From Thermoplasmatales archaeon I-plasma (lineage in GTDB: Archaea > Thermoplasmatota > Thermoplasmata > Thermoplasmatales > GCA-001856825), in contig ATMD01000002.1 of the NCBI GenBank assembly GCA_001856825.1, positions 186,004 through 250,003 of the forward strand: a DNA stretch of 64,000 nucleotides, given 5' to 3'. The notes below the pieces were generated by a model, which saw nothing but the letters and a program-made list of their open reading frames with translations, was not told where the DNA came from and searched no databases. Positions 25,205-34,151 of the stretch are shown here, one piece after another; position 1 is the stretch's first letter, and the number at the start of each line of letters is the position of its first letter. Made by a program: the position numbers and the translations under genes.

Positions 25205-25297
25205 AAAACAGCCTCTGATTATGTCAAACCGGGGCTAGCTAAAAAATATATGTACAGTACCACGGAACCAGGAACGGAATCATCAATGTGCTTACCA

Positions 25298-27190
25298 TCA
25301 TCCCCTGAATATCGGTCTCTTTGAGAGCAGAGTTGAGAGGGAGAGGGATGCCTTTGGCATGTTGCCCACGGAATCTACGATCTCCTGAGCAAGCTCTTCG
25401 ACAGACATTTCCCTTTGTTTGGGATTTCCCCTGATTCTCACCGCAAGTTTACCTGATTCCATCTCCTTGTCTCCGATCACACATACGAAAGGTACCCAGT
25501 TCTGCTCTGCATTCCTTATCTTCTTGTTGAGCGACGAATCAGTATCGTCAATATCTGCCCTTATCCCCTTCTCCTTCATAGCAGCAGCAATTTCAGTGCA
25601 CCTATCCAGGTGTCTGTCAGCAAGAGGAACAAGCCTGACTTGGGTTGGCGACAGCCAGAGTGGTAGTGATGGGGTCTTTCCAGCCTTCTCTGCCTCTGCC
25701 GCTTGTTCAAGGAGTGCATATATAACCCTCTCAATCGCTCCACTTGGCGAGTCGTGAAGTATTATCGGGAACTGCCTGTTGCTATTGGCATCTATGTACG
25801 TCATGTTATACCTCCTGCCGTTCTCATGGTCCATCTGTACCGTAGAGAGTGCAGTAGCCTTACCCATCGAATCTACTATGTTGAACTCGAACTTTGGATC
25901 AAAATAAGCATACCTGAAGTTCCACATCTCAATGAGCACAGGTTTTCCGAAGGTTCTTACCAAGAACTTTATGAAATCGTCGTTTCCCTTCCAGAACTCT
26001 TCAGTCATTCTTATGGCTGCCTCGTAGGACCCCTTCTCTATGCCGATTTCATCAAGGACAGACATGCAGAAGTCGAACTGCCTCTTGAACTCCTCCTTTG
26101 CCTGGTCCAGATCGGCACACATCGTGTGCATATCCGGCATTGTGAATGCCCTCAGCCTCTTGAGTCCGGTCAACTCCCCGCTCAGCTCCCTCCTGAAGCT
26201 GTACCTGGTAATTTCGTAGAACCTGAAAGGAAGTTGCTTGTATGATACTGTTGCGTCACTCATCAGTAGAAATTGGCCAAAATCAGCTGAGAACCTGAGG
26301 AAGAACTCCTTGTTGTCAGACTTCACTATGTAGTGCCTCGATGGGAATCTATTTAGGTATTCCTTGAGGGCGGGATGGTCGTAGTCGTACATTATTGGTG
26401 TCTCTACCTCTATTGCTCCAAAAGCGACGGTTCTTTCAGTGACGTACCTCTCTAGAAGACCCTTGATCAAACGTCCGTTCGGATAGAAGCGCATGTTCCC
26501 CTGGTCCGATCCCGGTTCATAGTCCACGAGCTGGAGTTTCTGCATGAGCTTGATATGTGGTGGAACCTGTTGATAAGTCCTGACCTTCGTTATTTCATAG
26601 TCTGCAAATTTTCTTAGATTTTCATGTCCACTGTCGTCAAATTCCCCTCTCGGGACCAGTTCCCCCTCTGGTGTGAGTATGTACCATGTTGACTTGACTT
26701 TCTCCTCCTGCTTTATGGCCTCCGAAATCTCCTCTTTTTCCCCCCCATCCCTTTCCTTTTCACTAGGCGATGAAACACCGGTTTCATCAGCAAAGCTCTT
26801 CAGCTGCTCGGCTAGAGGGTGTCCCTTTATCCTTATACTCCACTTCTTGTTCCATCCGAATGGGGCTTTTATTGTATCACATTTCCCAGAAGCGTATTTG
26901 CTCATGAAATCGAGAATATCCATGGCTTTCTTGGGTGATTCCAGGTTCCTGCTGAGATGTGCGAAAGGATAGATCAGTAGCAGCTTTCTTTTCTGTTTCT
27001 GCATGAAGCCCGTAGTTTCATCAATGGCTCTTGTGGCGATTTTTTTATTGTCCCCCTTCTCTACGGAAACAAGCATTACCACAGCATCTTCCACCCTGAA
27101 TTTCTTCTCCACACTCTCTTCGTAAACGCTTGCCTCCGGCTCCATCAGTTCATACGCCATATCCTCTACGTCAAGTTGCAGAACCTTCAT
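25298..27190 (-). CDS. thrS: Threonyl-tRNA synthetase, archaeal type
   Basis: A 630-residue class II synthetase. The first 140 residues form the archaeal editing domain related to D-aminoacyl-tRNA deacylase (KLLLIYPFAHLS region), which removes Ser from tRNA-Thr. The catalytic core has motif 2 (FRFSADFGQ/RFYEITRYSFRRE) and motif 3, and the C-terminal anticodon-binding domain starts near PTQVRLVPLADRHLDRC. All parts expected of an archaeal enzyme are present. It stands alone, with a short gap to the MscL gene. Confidence 0.95.
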   Translation of the reverse strand: MKVLQLDVEDMAYELMEPEASVYEESVEKKFRVEDAVVMLVSVEKGDNKKIATRAIDETTGFMQKQKRKLLLIYPFAHLSRNLESPKKAMDILDFMSKYASGKCDTIKAPFGWNKKWSIRIKGHPLAEQLKSFADETGVSSPSEKERDGGEKEEISEAIKQEEKVKSTWYILTPEGELVPRGEFDDSGHENLRKFADYEITKVRTYQQVPPHIKLMQKLQLVDYEPGSDQGNMRFYPNGRLIKGLLERYVTERTVAFGAIEVETPIMYDYDHPALKEYLNRFPSRHYIVKSDNKEFFLRFSADFGQFLLMSDATVSYKQLPFRFYEITRYSFRRELSGELTGLKRLRAFTMPDMHTMCADLDQAKEEFKRQFDFCMSVLDEIGIEKGSYEAAIRMTEEFWKGNDDFIKFLVRTFGKPVLIEMWNFRYAYFDPKFEFNIVDSMGKATALSTVQMDHENGRRYNMTYIDANSNRQFPIILHDSPSGAIERVIYALLEQAAEAEKAGKTPSLPLWLSPTQVRLVPLADRHLDRCTEIAAAMKEKGIRADIDDTDSSLNKKIRNAEQNWVPFVCVIGDKEMESGKLAVRIRGNPKQREMSVEELAQEIVDSVGNMPKASLSLSTLLSKRPIFRG

Positions 27191-27284
27191 CTATTCACCC
27201 CAACTTTCCATATGATACATAAAGGGGATAAATAACCTTAGCCAGAGATAATGGACATTGCACATGAATCTTAAAGCGTAAGTT

Positions 27285-27524
27285 CTAAAGTCTCCACTGC
27301 GACTCTCTCTGGAACAGTATGACATCGCCTGTTGTTGCATTTATCTCTATCATAGCCTTGCTCTGTTTTCCACCGGAAATGAACTCTATGTTGTATCTCC
27401 AGACTTCCCTCTCATTTGTCTGATCCTTTTCCTGTTTCGCCATTGTGATGTTGAAATCTTCTATATTAAATGCCAGCTTCATATGCTTTTTTACCCTTTC
27501 AACCCCTTGAGCAAAATCCAACAT
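27285..27524 (-). CDS. Small PepSY-like domain protein
   Basis: A 79-residue soluble protein. The C-terminal half, with strands NIEFISGGKQSKAMIEINA and TTGDVILFQRE, fits a PepSY-like fold, in which a DNxTGxVL-type turn is common. No signal peptide or membrane anchor is present. The function is unknown. The gene has its own start at 27524 and is separated by 137 bp from the divergent HPPD operon. Confidence 0.55.
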   Translation of the reverse strand: MLDFAQGVERVKKHMKLAFNIEDFNITMAKQEKDQTNEREVWRYNIEFISGGKQSKAMIEINATTGDVILFQRESQWRL

Positions 27525-27660
27525 ATTGTCGAAATGATAGCAATTAGCCTATTGTCCTTTTCGTACAGCAGGTGGTGGTAAATGTAATTCTTAGGCTTTG
27601 CAACTTCGCAAGGGTGTAAGCAGTTAAATGAATTAGGGTAACTTAAAATACCAATTTTCT

Positions 27661-28758
27661 ATGTATACACCTATGTCAACTGATAGCTTATTCAACTCAA
27701 TAGACTCAATAGAATTCTATGTAGGCTCTGCGAAGCAGTGGGCGTATTTTCACGAGAAAGCGATGGGGTTCAGGGTCATAGGTTATTCCGGGCCGGAGAC
27801 TGGCGTAAGGGACAGGATTTCTTATCTTATGGGGCAGGGGGATGTTAGGTTGATATTCACCGGCTTCCTGTCGAGGTCATCTGAAATTTCGAGGCATGTG
27901 GAACTCCACGGTGACGGAGTCAAGGATGTTGCGATGGATGTGAACGATCTTGAAGAAACGCTTTCATTCATCAGGGAAAACGGGGTTGTAAAACCTGGAG
28001 GGGTGACGAAGCTAAAGGGGGAGAATGGAACCCTCGCCAAGGCCGAATTGAAAACATTTGGCGAGACCATCCATTCCCTGAGGGACTACGGCGAATGGGA
28101 TTCTGATTTACCGCCAGGATTCAAGGAAATTGAATCACGAGAAAATAGCCTTGGTGTGAAGAAGGTCGATCACGTTGTAGGGAACGTCGAGGAAAACAAG
28201 ATGGACCCATGGGTCAATTATTACGTTAAGGGCCTGGGGTTCAATCAATTGATGAGCTTTGACGACAAGGACATTAGCACGAAGTATTCAGCCCTTAAGA
28301 GCAAAGTTGTGGAGTATGGAGGAAGGAAGATAATATTCCCGATAAACGAGCCAGCACTAGGGCTTAAGAAGTCGCAGATACAGGAATATCTTGACTATTA
28401 TGAAACCCCTGGCGTCCAGCATATTGCACTTGCCACAGACAACATTATTGATACCGTTAGAAGGATGAAGAAAAACGGAATACCCTTCCTTGAAACGCCT
28501 GGAACGTACTACGATGAACTTGAAGACCGCGTGGGGAAGATCGACGAAGACCTGGACGTCCTGAAGGACCTGAACATTCTTGTTGACAGGGATGATGATG
28601 GATACCTCCTGCAGATATTCACTCAGCCGATAGGGGACAGACCAACGTTCTTCTACGAAATCATCCAGAGAAAGGGGGCCACTTCGTTCGGAAAAGGCAA
28701 TTTCAAGGCACTCTTTGAAAGCATTGAGAGGGAGCAGGAGAAGAGAGGGAACCTATAG
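27661..28758 (+). CDS. hpd: 4-hydroxyphenylpyruvate dioxygenase
   Basis: A 365-residue Fe(II) dioxygenase with two vicinal-oxygen-chelate halves. The iron ligands are visible in the C-terminal half: H in KVDHVVGNV, H in GVQHIALAT and E in FFYEIIQR. It converts 4-hydroxyphenylpyruvate to homogentisate in tyrosine breakdown. It opens a four-gene operon; the FAA hydrolase gene follows after 2 bp. A second start (ATG five codons in) is possible. Confidence 0.95.
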   Translation: MYTPMSTDSLFNSIDSIEFYVGSAKQWAYFHEKAMGFRVIGYSGPETGVRDRISYLMGQGDVRLIFTGFLSRSSEISRHVELHGDGVKDVAMDVNDLEETLSFIRENGVVKPGGVTKLKGENGTLAKAELKTFGETIHSLRDYGEWDSDLPPGFKEIESRENSLGVKKVDHVVGNVEENKMDPWVNYYVKGLGFNQLMSFDDKDISTKYSALKSKVVEYGGRKIIFPINEPALGLKKSQIQEYLDYYETPGVQHIALATDNIIDTVRRMKKNGIPFLETPGTYYDELEDRVGKIDEDLDVLKDLNILVDRDDDGYLLQIFTQPIGDRPTFFYEIIQRKGATSFGKGNFKALFESIEREQEKRGNL

Positions 28759-28760
28759 TC

Positions 28761-29624
28761 ATGAAGATAGCTCGAATGAACTCTGAGGGGAAGATAAAGA
28801 CAGTAATCATAAAAGGGAACGATGAACTTTTCCAGATAGATGATTCAGTAAAGTTCTATGACATCTCAGGTGAAAGCATCAAGGGAAAGAAGCCAATCCA
28901 TATGACATTCAGGAACGGCGACTTGCTTGTCCCCCTTCCGAAAGTCACATCAATCAGGGACTTCTACACTTTCGAGGACCATGTAAGAAAGGCGAGGGAA
29001 AGGCGGGGCCTGGGCATGGCTAAGGAATGGTATGAGGTCCCGGCCTACTATTATTCAGGTACGTCCATGATCTATCCTTCAGGGTCATCCGTCCCTTACC
29101 CTGCGTTCACTTCCGAACTCGATTATGAGATGGAGATTGCAGCAGTCATCGGAAAGGATGGGATCAACATCAGGAAGGAAGAAGCGATGCCCCATATCAT
29201 GGGATTGATGCTTGCAAACGACTGGTCAGCAAGGGATCTCCAGAGAAAGGAGATGGCAATCGGTCTCGGTCCTTCGAAATCAAAGGATTTTGCAACAAGT
29301 CTAGGTCCATACATAACCACTATAGATGAACTGGAGGAGTTCAGGGAATCGGATGACAGATTCGACATTCCTGTTGAAGCTTACGTGAATGGAAAAAGAT
29401 ACTCAGGTGGGAACGTAAGGGACATGCATTGGTCATTTGCGGAACTCGTGGAATACGCTTCCAAGGGAAACAGGCTGAGGAGGGGAGACGTGATAATGTC
29501 CGGCACGGTTTCCACCGGCTGCATTCTTGAACTTGGACCGGAGGAGTACGGTTGGCTGAAGAAAGGCGATGTTGTATCTATAAGGAGCCCAGTGCTTGGG
29601 GAGCTCACAAACGAGGTGGTCTGA
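28761..29624 (+). CDS. Fumarylacetoacetate hydrolase family protein
   Basis: A 287-residue FAH-family hydrolase. It has the DYEMEIAAVIGKDG stretch and ANDWSARDLQRKEM with the family metal site, plus SGTVSTGCILELGP. In this operon the expected reaction is hydrolysis of fumaryl- or maleylacetoacetate to fumarate (or maleate) and acetoacetate. It follows HPPD after 2 bp, and the homogentisate dioxygenase ATG follows its stop directly. It is shorter than animal FAH and of the bacterial/archaeal FAA type. Confidence 0.88.
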   Translation: MKIARMNSEGKIKTVIIKGNDELFQIDDSVKFYDISGESIKGKKPIHMTFRNGDLLVPLPKVTSIRDFYTFEDHVRKARERRGLGMAKEWYEVPAYYYSGTSMIYPSGSSVPYPAFTSELDYEMEIAAVIGKDGINIRKEEAMPHIMGLMLANDWSARDLQRKEMAIGLGPSKSKDFATSLGPYITTIDELEEFRESDDRFDIPVEAYVNGKRYSGGNVRDMHWSFAELVEYASKGNRLRRGDVIMSGTVSTGCILELGPEEYGWLKKGDVVSIRSPVLGELTNEVV

Positions 29625-30764
29625 ATGGTATATTATGTGAAACAGGGAAGGATGCCTCCGACTAGGCATACTTATGAAAACAGAAGAAAACTGCTGAGGG
29701 AAGAACTGTTCGGCGAGGAGAGTTTTGATGGCTCATATTCATTGCTATACCACAGAAATGAACCTACCAGGATTAAGGAGATAAGGGAAGTGGAGAAGAA
29801 AGACCCGGGATTCGGTGTTCGGGATGTACACACCCTTGTAAACACGGACCTAATTAGAAGGGAGGGCGATTTCATAACCGGAAGGAAGCCTCTTTTTGGG
29901 AACGACAGGCTCATAATCTCTATCCTCAAGCCATCAAAGGGAACCACCAATTTCTTCAGGCACGGAATGCGAGATCAACTCATTTTCGTTCATCATGGTG
30001 ACGGCTCATTCAGGAGCATATTTGGCGAAATGCCTTTCAAAAGCGGCGACTACATTTACGTACCAAAGGGTACTGTCTACAATCTAGGCAATGCAGAGGA
30101 ATTAGAATTCCTACTCATAGAATCGAGGGACAATATAGGCATACCTCAGAGGTATCTAAACAGGTATGGGCAGATAAAGGAGGGTGTTCCATACTATTCC
30201 AGGGACATCAGGCATCCAAAACTTAGGGTGGAGAATCACAGGAAGGGGGAATATTTTGTGTATGTTGACTTTGATGACAGGTACGTAGTTGAGACAAGGG
30301 ATGAGCACCCATTCGACCTTGAAGGGTGGGATGGATACCATTTCCCGTTTGCCCTGAATATCAGCCAAATAATGCCAATAGTGGGTAAAATCCACCAGCC
30401 TCCTCCTGTTCACGAAACGTTCTCATCCAAATCGTTCATGGTCGGGACATTCCTTCCGAGGAAGTATGATTTCCATGAAAAGGCAATACCGATATCATAC
30501 TACCACAGCAATGTAGACACAGATGAATTCCTATACTATTCTTCAGGTAACTTCATGAGCAGGAAGGGGGTCAGGGAGGGGTCAATAACACTCCATGTCA
30601 GGGGCATGTTACATGGACCTCAACCTGGGACTGTAGAAAATGCGCTTGGAAAGAGCGAAACAAATGAAACTGCCGTAATGGTGGAGAGTTATGAGAGGCT
30701 GGGGATGTCCGTCCTGGCGAAAAGACTAGAAAGTAAGGATTACATGAAGACTTGGTATGCATGA
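29625..30764 (+). CDS. hmgA: Homogentisate 1,2-dioxygenase
   Basis: A 379-residue cupin-fold iron enzyme. The family iron ligands appear in order as H in YYHSNVDTDEF, E in the same stretch, and H in GMLHGPQPG. The first domain has YVKQGRMPP and the FHHGDGSF-like FVHHGDGSF. It opens the ring of homogentisate to maleylacetoacetate. It begins directly after the FAH gene stop (no gap), and the next gene overlaps its last bases (ATGA). Confidence 0.93.
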   Translation: MVYYVKQGRMPPTRHTYENRRKLLREELFGEESFDGSYSLLYHRNEPTRIKEIREVEKKDPGFGVRDVHTLVNTDLIRREGDFITGRKPLFGNDRLIISILKPSKGTTNFFRHGMRDQLIFVHHGDGSFRSIFGEMPFKSGDYIYVPKGTVYNLGNAEELEFLLIESRDNIGIPQRYLNRYGQIKEGVPYYSRDIRHPKLRVENHRKGEYFVYVDFDDRYVVETRDEHPFDLEGWDGYHFPFALNISQIMPIVGKIHQPPPVHETFSSKSFMVGTFLPRKYDFHEKAIPISYYHSNVDTDEFLYYSSGNFMSRKGVREGSITLHVRGMLHGPQPGTVENALGKSETNETAVMVESYERLGMSVLAKRLESKDYMKTWYA

Positions 30765-31789
30765 TCAAACAGTACAACTATCTCCCGATAGACCAGGTAT
30801 CCATTGGAGAGCAGTCTGTTGATGCAATCTCATCACTCATTGGAAAGGAGCAGCTAAGGAACACAATCATTGTTACGAGCAAATCCGTATCCCAAATTTC
30901 ATTCTTCAAAAAGGTAGAAGAGGCATTCTCCGAGTCCACTGTGTTCAACAATATCACGCAGCACTCACCGATTGAAGAGATAGATTCCATAGCGAGGGAA
31001 ATCAACGGCAAGGGCGTGAAATTCATGATATCTATTGGTGGGGGGAGCGTCATCGACTCAACCAAGGTCTTACGCTCCAAGACAAGTCCAGACATCCCGC
31101 AAATCGCCATTCCAACAACTTTATCCGCTGCGGAGTTTTCACACATAGCAGGGTATTCAGAAAACGGGGAGAAGAAGGGAATAAGGGCTAAGAATCTGGT
31201 CCCCAAGTACATATACCTCGATCCTGTTGCCACGCTGGAGACACCAACCAAATTGTGGAGGTCTACTGGTATTAGATCGATAGATCACGCAATCGAGGCT
31301 ACACTTGGCAACGGTTTTGCAGATCTCAGGATCAGCCTTTCAAAAATTTCAATAGAGAAGATGATGCAGAACCTTGAGGGGAACTGGACAAACAACAGGC
31401 AGGAATGCCAGGTGGCTTCATGGTATTCGTATATGGACGTGTACGACAGCCCGATGGGATTCAGTCACCAGATAGGGAAGATAATCGGAGCTAGGTGGAA
31501 TATACCTCACGGAATGACTTCCTGCATTACACTTCCAGAGATGCTGAGATATTACTCTTCATCTCCCCCAGATGGATTGGCAAGGTTTGCAAGTGAATTG
31601 ACAGGTGAGAAGGACGGGTCTAAGGCCATAGCGCTTCTTGCAGACAAGATAGCTGCTTTCATAAAAGAACTGGGACTTGAGACGAGGCTGTCTGATTACG
31701 GGATAAAAGTAGAGGACATATCATACATAGCAGAAAAGATCAGCCAGAAGGATGAAATGTTCATAGAACACCTTAGAAATATGCTGTGA
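30761..31789 (+). CDS. Maleylacetate reductase/iron-containing alcohol dehydrogenase-like protein
   Basis: A 342-residue protein with the Fe-ADH/dehydroquinate synthase-like fold. It has ISIGGGSVIDSTKV, IPTTLSAAEFSHIAGYSENG and IRSIDHAIEATLG, then GFSHQIGKIIGARWNIPHGM, which matches maleylacetate reductases best. Those enzymes reduce maleylacetate to 3-oxoadipate with NAD(P)H. In the homogentisate pathway such a step is not standard, so its job here is unclear. The ATG at 30761 (overlapping the previous stop as ATGA) is preferred over 30752. Confidence 0.75.
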   Translation: MIKQYNYLPIDQVSIGEQSVDAISSLIGKEQLRNTIIVTSKSVSQISFFKKVEEAFSESTVFNNITQHSPIEEIDSIAREINGKGVKFMISIGGGSVIDSTKVLRSKTSPDIPQIAIPTTLSAAEFSHIAGYSENGEKKGIRAKNLVPKYIYLDPVATLETPTKLWRSTGIRSIDHAIEATLGNGFADLRISLSKISIEKMMQNLEGNWTNNRQECQVASWYSYMDVYDSPMGFSHQIGKIIGARWNIPHGMTSCITLPEMLRYYSSSPPDGLARFASELTGEKDGSKAIALLADKIAAFIKELGLETRLSDYGIKVEDISYIAEKISQKDEMFIEHLRNML

Positions 31790-31805
31790 TTTCACGCTAC
31801 CCAGC

Positions 31806-33014
31806 TCAATCAATCTTCAGTTTGTTGAGTTTACCATCCATGAAAAGCCGAATGTTTTCGTCCACGGAATCTGAAATTGCCTTCCATAATTCAATGTGAT
31901 TTACCGTCAACATGGAGTACAGGACCTCCCCTGTTTCAAGCACAAGAGCATCCGTCACAGAATTCTCCTTTGCGATGGAAAGCACTCTCTGCGCGTTCTT
32001 CTCGATCGCTATATCCTGCGATGGTATCTGGATGCTCCTTGTTGCAATTCTCTCCCCCTTCCTCACTGTTACTATAAGGTAGTTGAGGGACTTGGAAGTT
32101 CTTTCATCTATCCTTCCATGCTCTGAAACGGGTAAAAGGATGGTCCTCTCAGGGCTTTTTGAAGGCTCTATGTGAATCACTACATCCTTCACGCCTGAGA
32201 TTTCAGAAAGGACAGATCTCTCAATGGAATCAGCGACGTCATGCGCTTCATCAATTGTCAGCCTGCTAGTTACACTGATAACTATTTCCACGAAAATTAC
32301 AGGTCCAGCCCAGCGGGCCTTTATGGACTTTACATCAGTCACCTGCCCATTTCGTTTAACTATCTGGTCTATTTTAGGTATCACACTCTTATCCTTTGGA
32401 AGGTCCATTATCCCAACTATGCTATCCCTTCCTATCTTTACTGAGGTATAGAAAATACCTATAGCTGCGATCCCAACTGCAACGTAGTAGAAAGTGTTTA
32501 ACCCGGTTGCATAACTGGCAATTAGGCCCAACCCCACCCCAATGCCAACATAAACGTCGGAATAATTATGGTAGCCATCAGATACAAGAGACGGTGCCTT
32601 GACCTTCCTTCCACCCACTATCTTGACTATACCCGAAAGCAGCAGGGGAATCACAGAGATAAGCTGAATTATTCCGGACCCTAGGTGGAATGTGGATTTG
32701 TACGTGGGGATAGATAACAAGAGGTCAACGGCAGTGGCAGCGATTATCACTGCTATGGCAAGGGAGACGAGGTCCTCTACCCTGAAGAGACCGTATGAAT
32801 ACTTAGTACTGTATTTGCTCTTCGATAGACTGATCGCTGCGAATACAGCTCCAGTTACCATTATATCAGTTAGGATGTGGAAACTCTCAAAGAGTATTGC
32901 ATAATTTCGGTAGACTAACCATCCTGCTATCCTTATGAAAAAAACCGTAACCTGCAGTAGAAGGGCTATCGCAATGTAACCATTGACAGTCAGACCACCT
33001 GGTTTATTTTTCAG
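31806..33014 (-). CDS. Cation diffusion facilitator transporter, no standard start codon
   Basis: A CDF-family metal/proton antiporter. The first standard ATG is at 32861, but the frame continues upstream without a stop to 33020 and encodes exactly the missing N-terminal membrane helices, beginning KPGGLTVNGYIAIALLLQ and including FESFHILTDI, the HxxxD metal site in TM2. The second site is in SDGYHNYSD. The C-terminal cytoplasmic part has the CDF beta-alpha-beta fold plus an extra regulatory region. No ATG, GTG or TTG occurs in the extension; a TATA box at 33035-33042 places the transcript start near 33014-33017, where CTG and ATT codons lie. I place the start at CTG 33014 as the best guess. 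Confidence 0.7.
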   Translation of the reverse strand: MKNKPGGLTVNGYIAIALLLQVTVFFIRIAGWLVYRNYAILFESFHILTDIMVTGAVFAAISLSKSKYSTKYSYGLFRVEDLVSLAIAVIIAATAVDLLLSIPTYKSTFHLGSGIIQLISVIPLLLSGIVKIVGGRKVKAPSLVSDGYHNYSDVYVGIGVGLGLIASYATGLNTFYYVAVGIAAIGIFYTSVKIGRDSIVGIMDLPKDKSVIPKIDQIVKRNGQVTDVKSIKARWAGPVIFVEIVISVTSRLTIDEAHDVADSIERSVLSEISGVKDVVIHIEPSKSPERTILLPVSEHGRIDERTSKSLNYLIVTVRKGERIATRSIQIPSQDIAIEKNAQRVLSIAKENSVTDALVLETGEVLYSMLTVNHIELWKAISDSVDENIRLFMDGKLNKLKID

Positions 33015-33034
33015 AATAGATTATTAGGCAGGGA

Positions 33035-33042
33035 GATAAAAG
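33035..33042 (-). promoter_or_regulatory. TATA-like box of the CDF gene
   Basis: Minus-strand CTTTTATC, about 22-24 nt before the ATT/CTG codons at 33017/33014. It supports a leaderless transcript starting at a non-standard codon. Confidence 0.4.
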
Positions 33043-33069
33043 TATTGGTACACTTAAATTGTGCCTAAA

Positions 33070-33663
33070 TCACTTTGACAGCGTTAGAATTATCAGCCCG
33101 GCTTTGTGATTTATCGTTTTCTTCAACCCCTCTATTTCCAGATCATTCCACTCACCCTCATTTATACCGTGTGAACTCCTTATCTTCCTTGACGAATTGT
33201 CGTATTCATATATGGCCAGGAATCCCTTGTCTTCTAGATGGGATGCCAACAAGGATAACGATATGTCCCGTTCTTTCCAGTGATGGTATGAGAATGAAGA
33301 TATGATGGCATCGAACTTTTCTTCAAATGGAATAGCCCTGCTGCTTCCAATCTTTACTTCTACCCTACTTATGAACCCCTTTCTAACCAGATTTTTCTTT
33401 GCCATGTTGAGCATGTATGGAGAAGGGTCCACTCCCTTTAATCTTGCATCAGGAAAATTTAGTGCTATTTTACTTAGTAAGGCCCCGTTTCCGCACCCCA
33501 CGTCCAGTAACTTTCTAAATTTGGTGCTTCTTAGATCTTCGATTATCACTTCATAGTACCTGTTCAGAACTGCAGATCCAAGCCCGTAAAGAAAAGAAGT
33601 GACAGGCCCGAACCTCTCCTCCCCTTCCAGATAAAAATCCTCAGTTGTCACAGTTCTTGCCAC
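33070..33663 (-). CDS. Class I SAM-dependent methyltransferase
   Basis: A 197-residue methyltransferase with motif I LLDVGCGNGALLSKIA near residue 52, the acidic loop GVDPSPYML, and motif IV AIISSFSYHHW. It looks like a small-molecule (UbiE/Coq5-like) methyltransferase. The substrate is unknown. It overlaps the 3' end of the HxlR regulator gene by 23 bp, so it is the regulated partner. Confidence 0.8.
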   Translation of the reverse strand: MARTVTTEDFYLEGEERFGPVTSFLYGLGSAVLNRYYEVIIEDLRSTKFRKLLDVGCGNGALLSKIALNFPDARLKGVDPSPYMLNMAKKNLVRKGFISRVEVKIGSSRAIPFEEKFDAIISSFSYHHWKERDISLSLLASHLEDKGFLAIYEYDNSSRKIRSSHGINEGEWNDLEIEGLKKTINHKAGLIILTLSK

Positions 33664-33979
33664 TCGGAGTTATCCACGATTCCCCCCAAGTTCTCATTGA
33701 TTCAACCACTGTGCTGAGGGATTTTCCCTTTTCAGTGAGGGTGTATGTAACCCTAATTGGCCTGGAGTTCTCGACATTCCTGTCCAGTATTCCCTCCTCT
33801 TCAAGGAATTTCAGCTTCTCAGATAACATTCTTGACGAAATGCCTTCCACTGATTTCTTCAGCTGATTGAAGCCTCTTGACTCTGTACACAGATCCCTTA
33901 ATATCATGAAAGTCCAGACGTCCCTCAGTATGTAGAGAGTTCTTTCCACAGGGCATGTGGAATTTTTCCTGGTTTCCAT
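33641..33979 (-). CDS. HxlR-family transcriptional regulator
   Basis: A winged-helix regulator of about 112 residues. The HxlR core begins CPVERTLYILRDVWTFMIL, then FNQLKKSVEGISSRMLSEKL (recognition helix), then a wing (PIRVTYTLTEKG). An upstream ATG at 34000 exists, but the TATA box at 34006-34015 is too close for it; the ATG at 33979 fits. A palindrome at 34020-34034 sits upstream of the TATA box and is a likely operator. The methyltransferase gene overlaps its end. Confidence 0.85.
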   Translation of the reverse strand: METRKNSTCPVERTLYILRDVWTFMILRDLCTESRGFNQLKKSVEGISSRMLSEKLKFLEEEGILDRNVENSRPIRVTYTLTEKGKSLSTVVESMRTWGESWITPSGKNCDN

Positions 33980-34005
33980 GTCATAATGACTGTGCTGCAT
34001 GACAC

Positions 34006-34015
34006 TATATTTAAA
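34006..34015 (-). promoter_or_regulatory. TATA box of the HxlR-methyltransferase operon
   Basis: Plus-strand TATATTTAAA, centred about 31 nt upstream of the ATG at 33979. It is flanked by the GTTAAT-ATA-ATTAAC palindrome. Confidence 0.45.
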
Positions 34016-34019
34016 CTAA

Positions 34020-34034
34020 GTTAATATAATTAAC
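34020..34034. promoter_or_regulatory. Palindromic operator candidate
   Basis: GTTAAT ATA ATTAAC, a perfect 6-bp inverted repeat with a 3-bp spacer, immediately upstream of the HxlR gene TATA box and between the HxlR and EamA genes. The position suits binding of TFB-blocking or activating HxlR dimers. Confidence 0.4.
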
Positions 34035-34151
34035 CTACCTACTTTTCAGTTCTTAATAATGCAAAGGACCATTGTGGCAGAATGTGAAGGCACAAAGCAA
34101 ATTACAGAATCAGTTAAAAAATTCTTTATGGGCGCAAGCAATAATTAAGAG

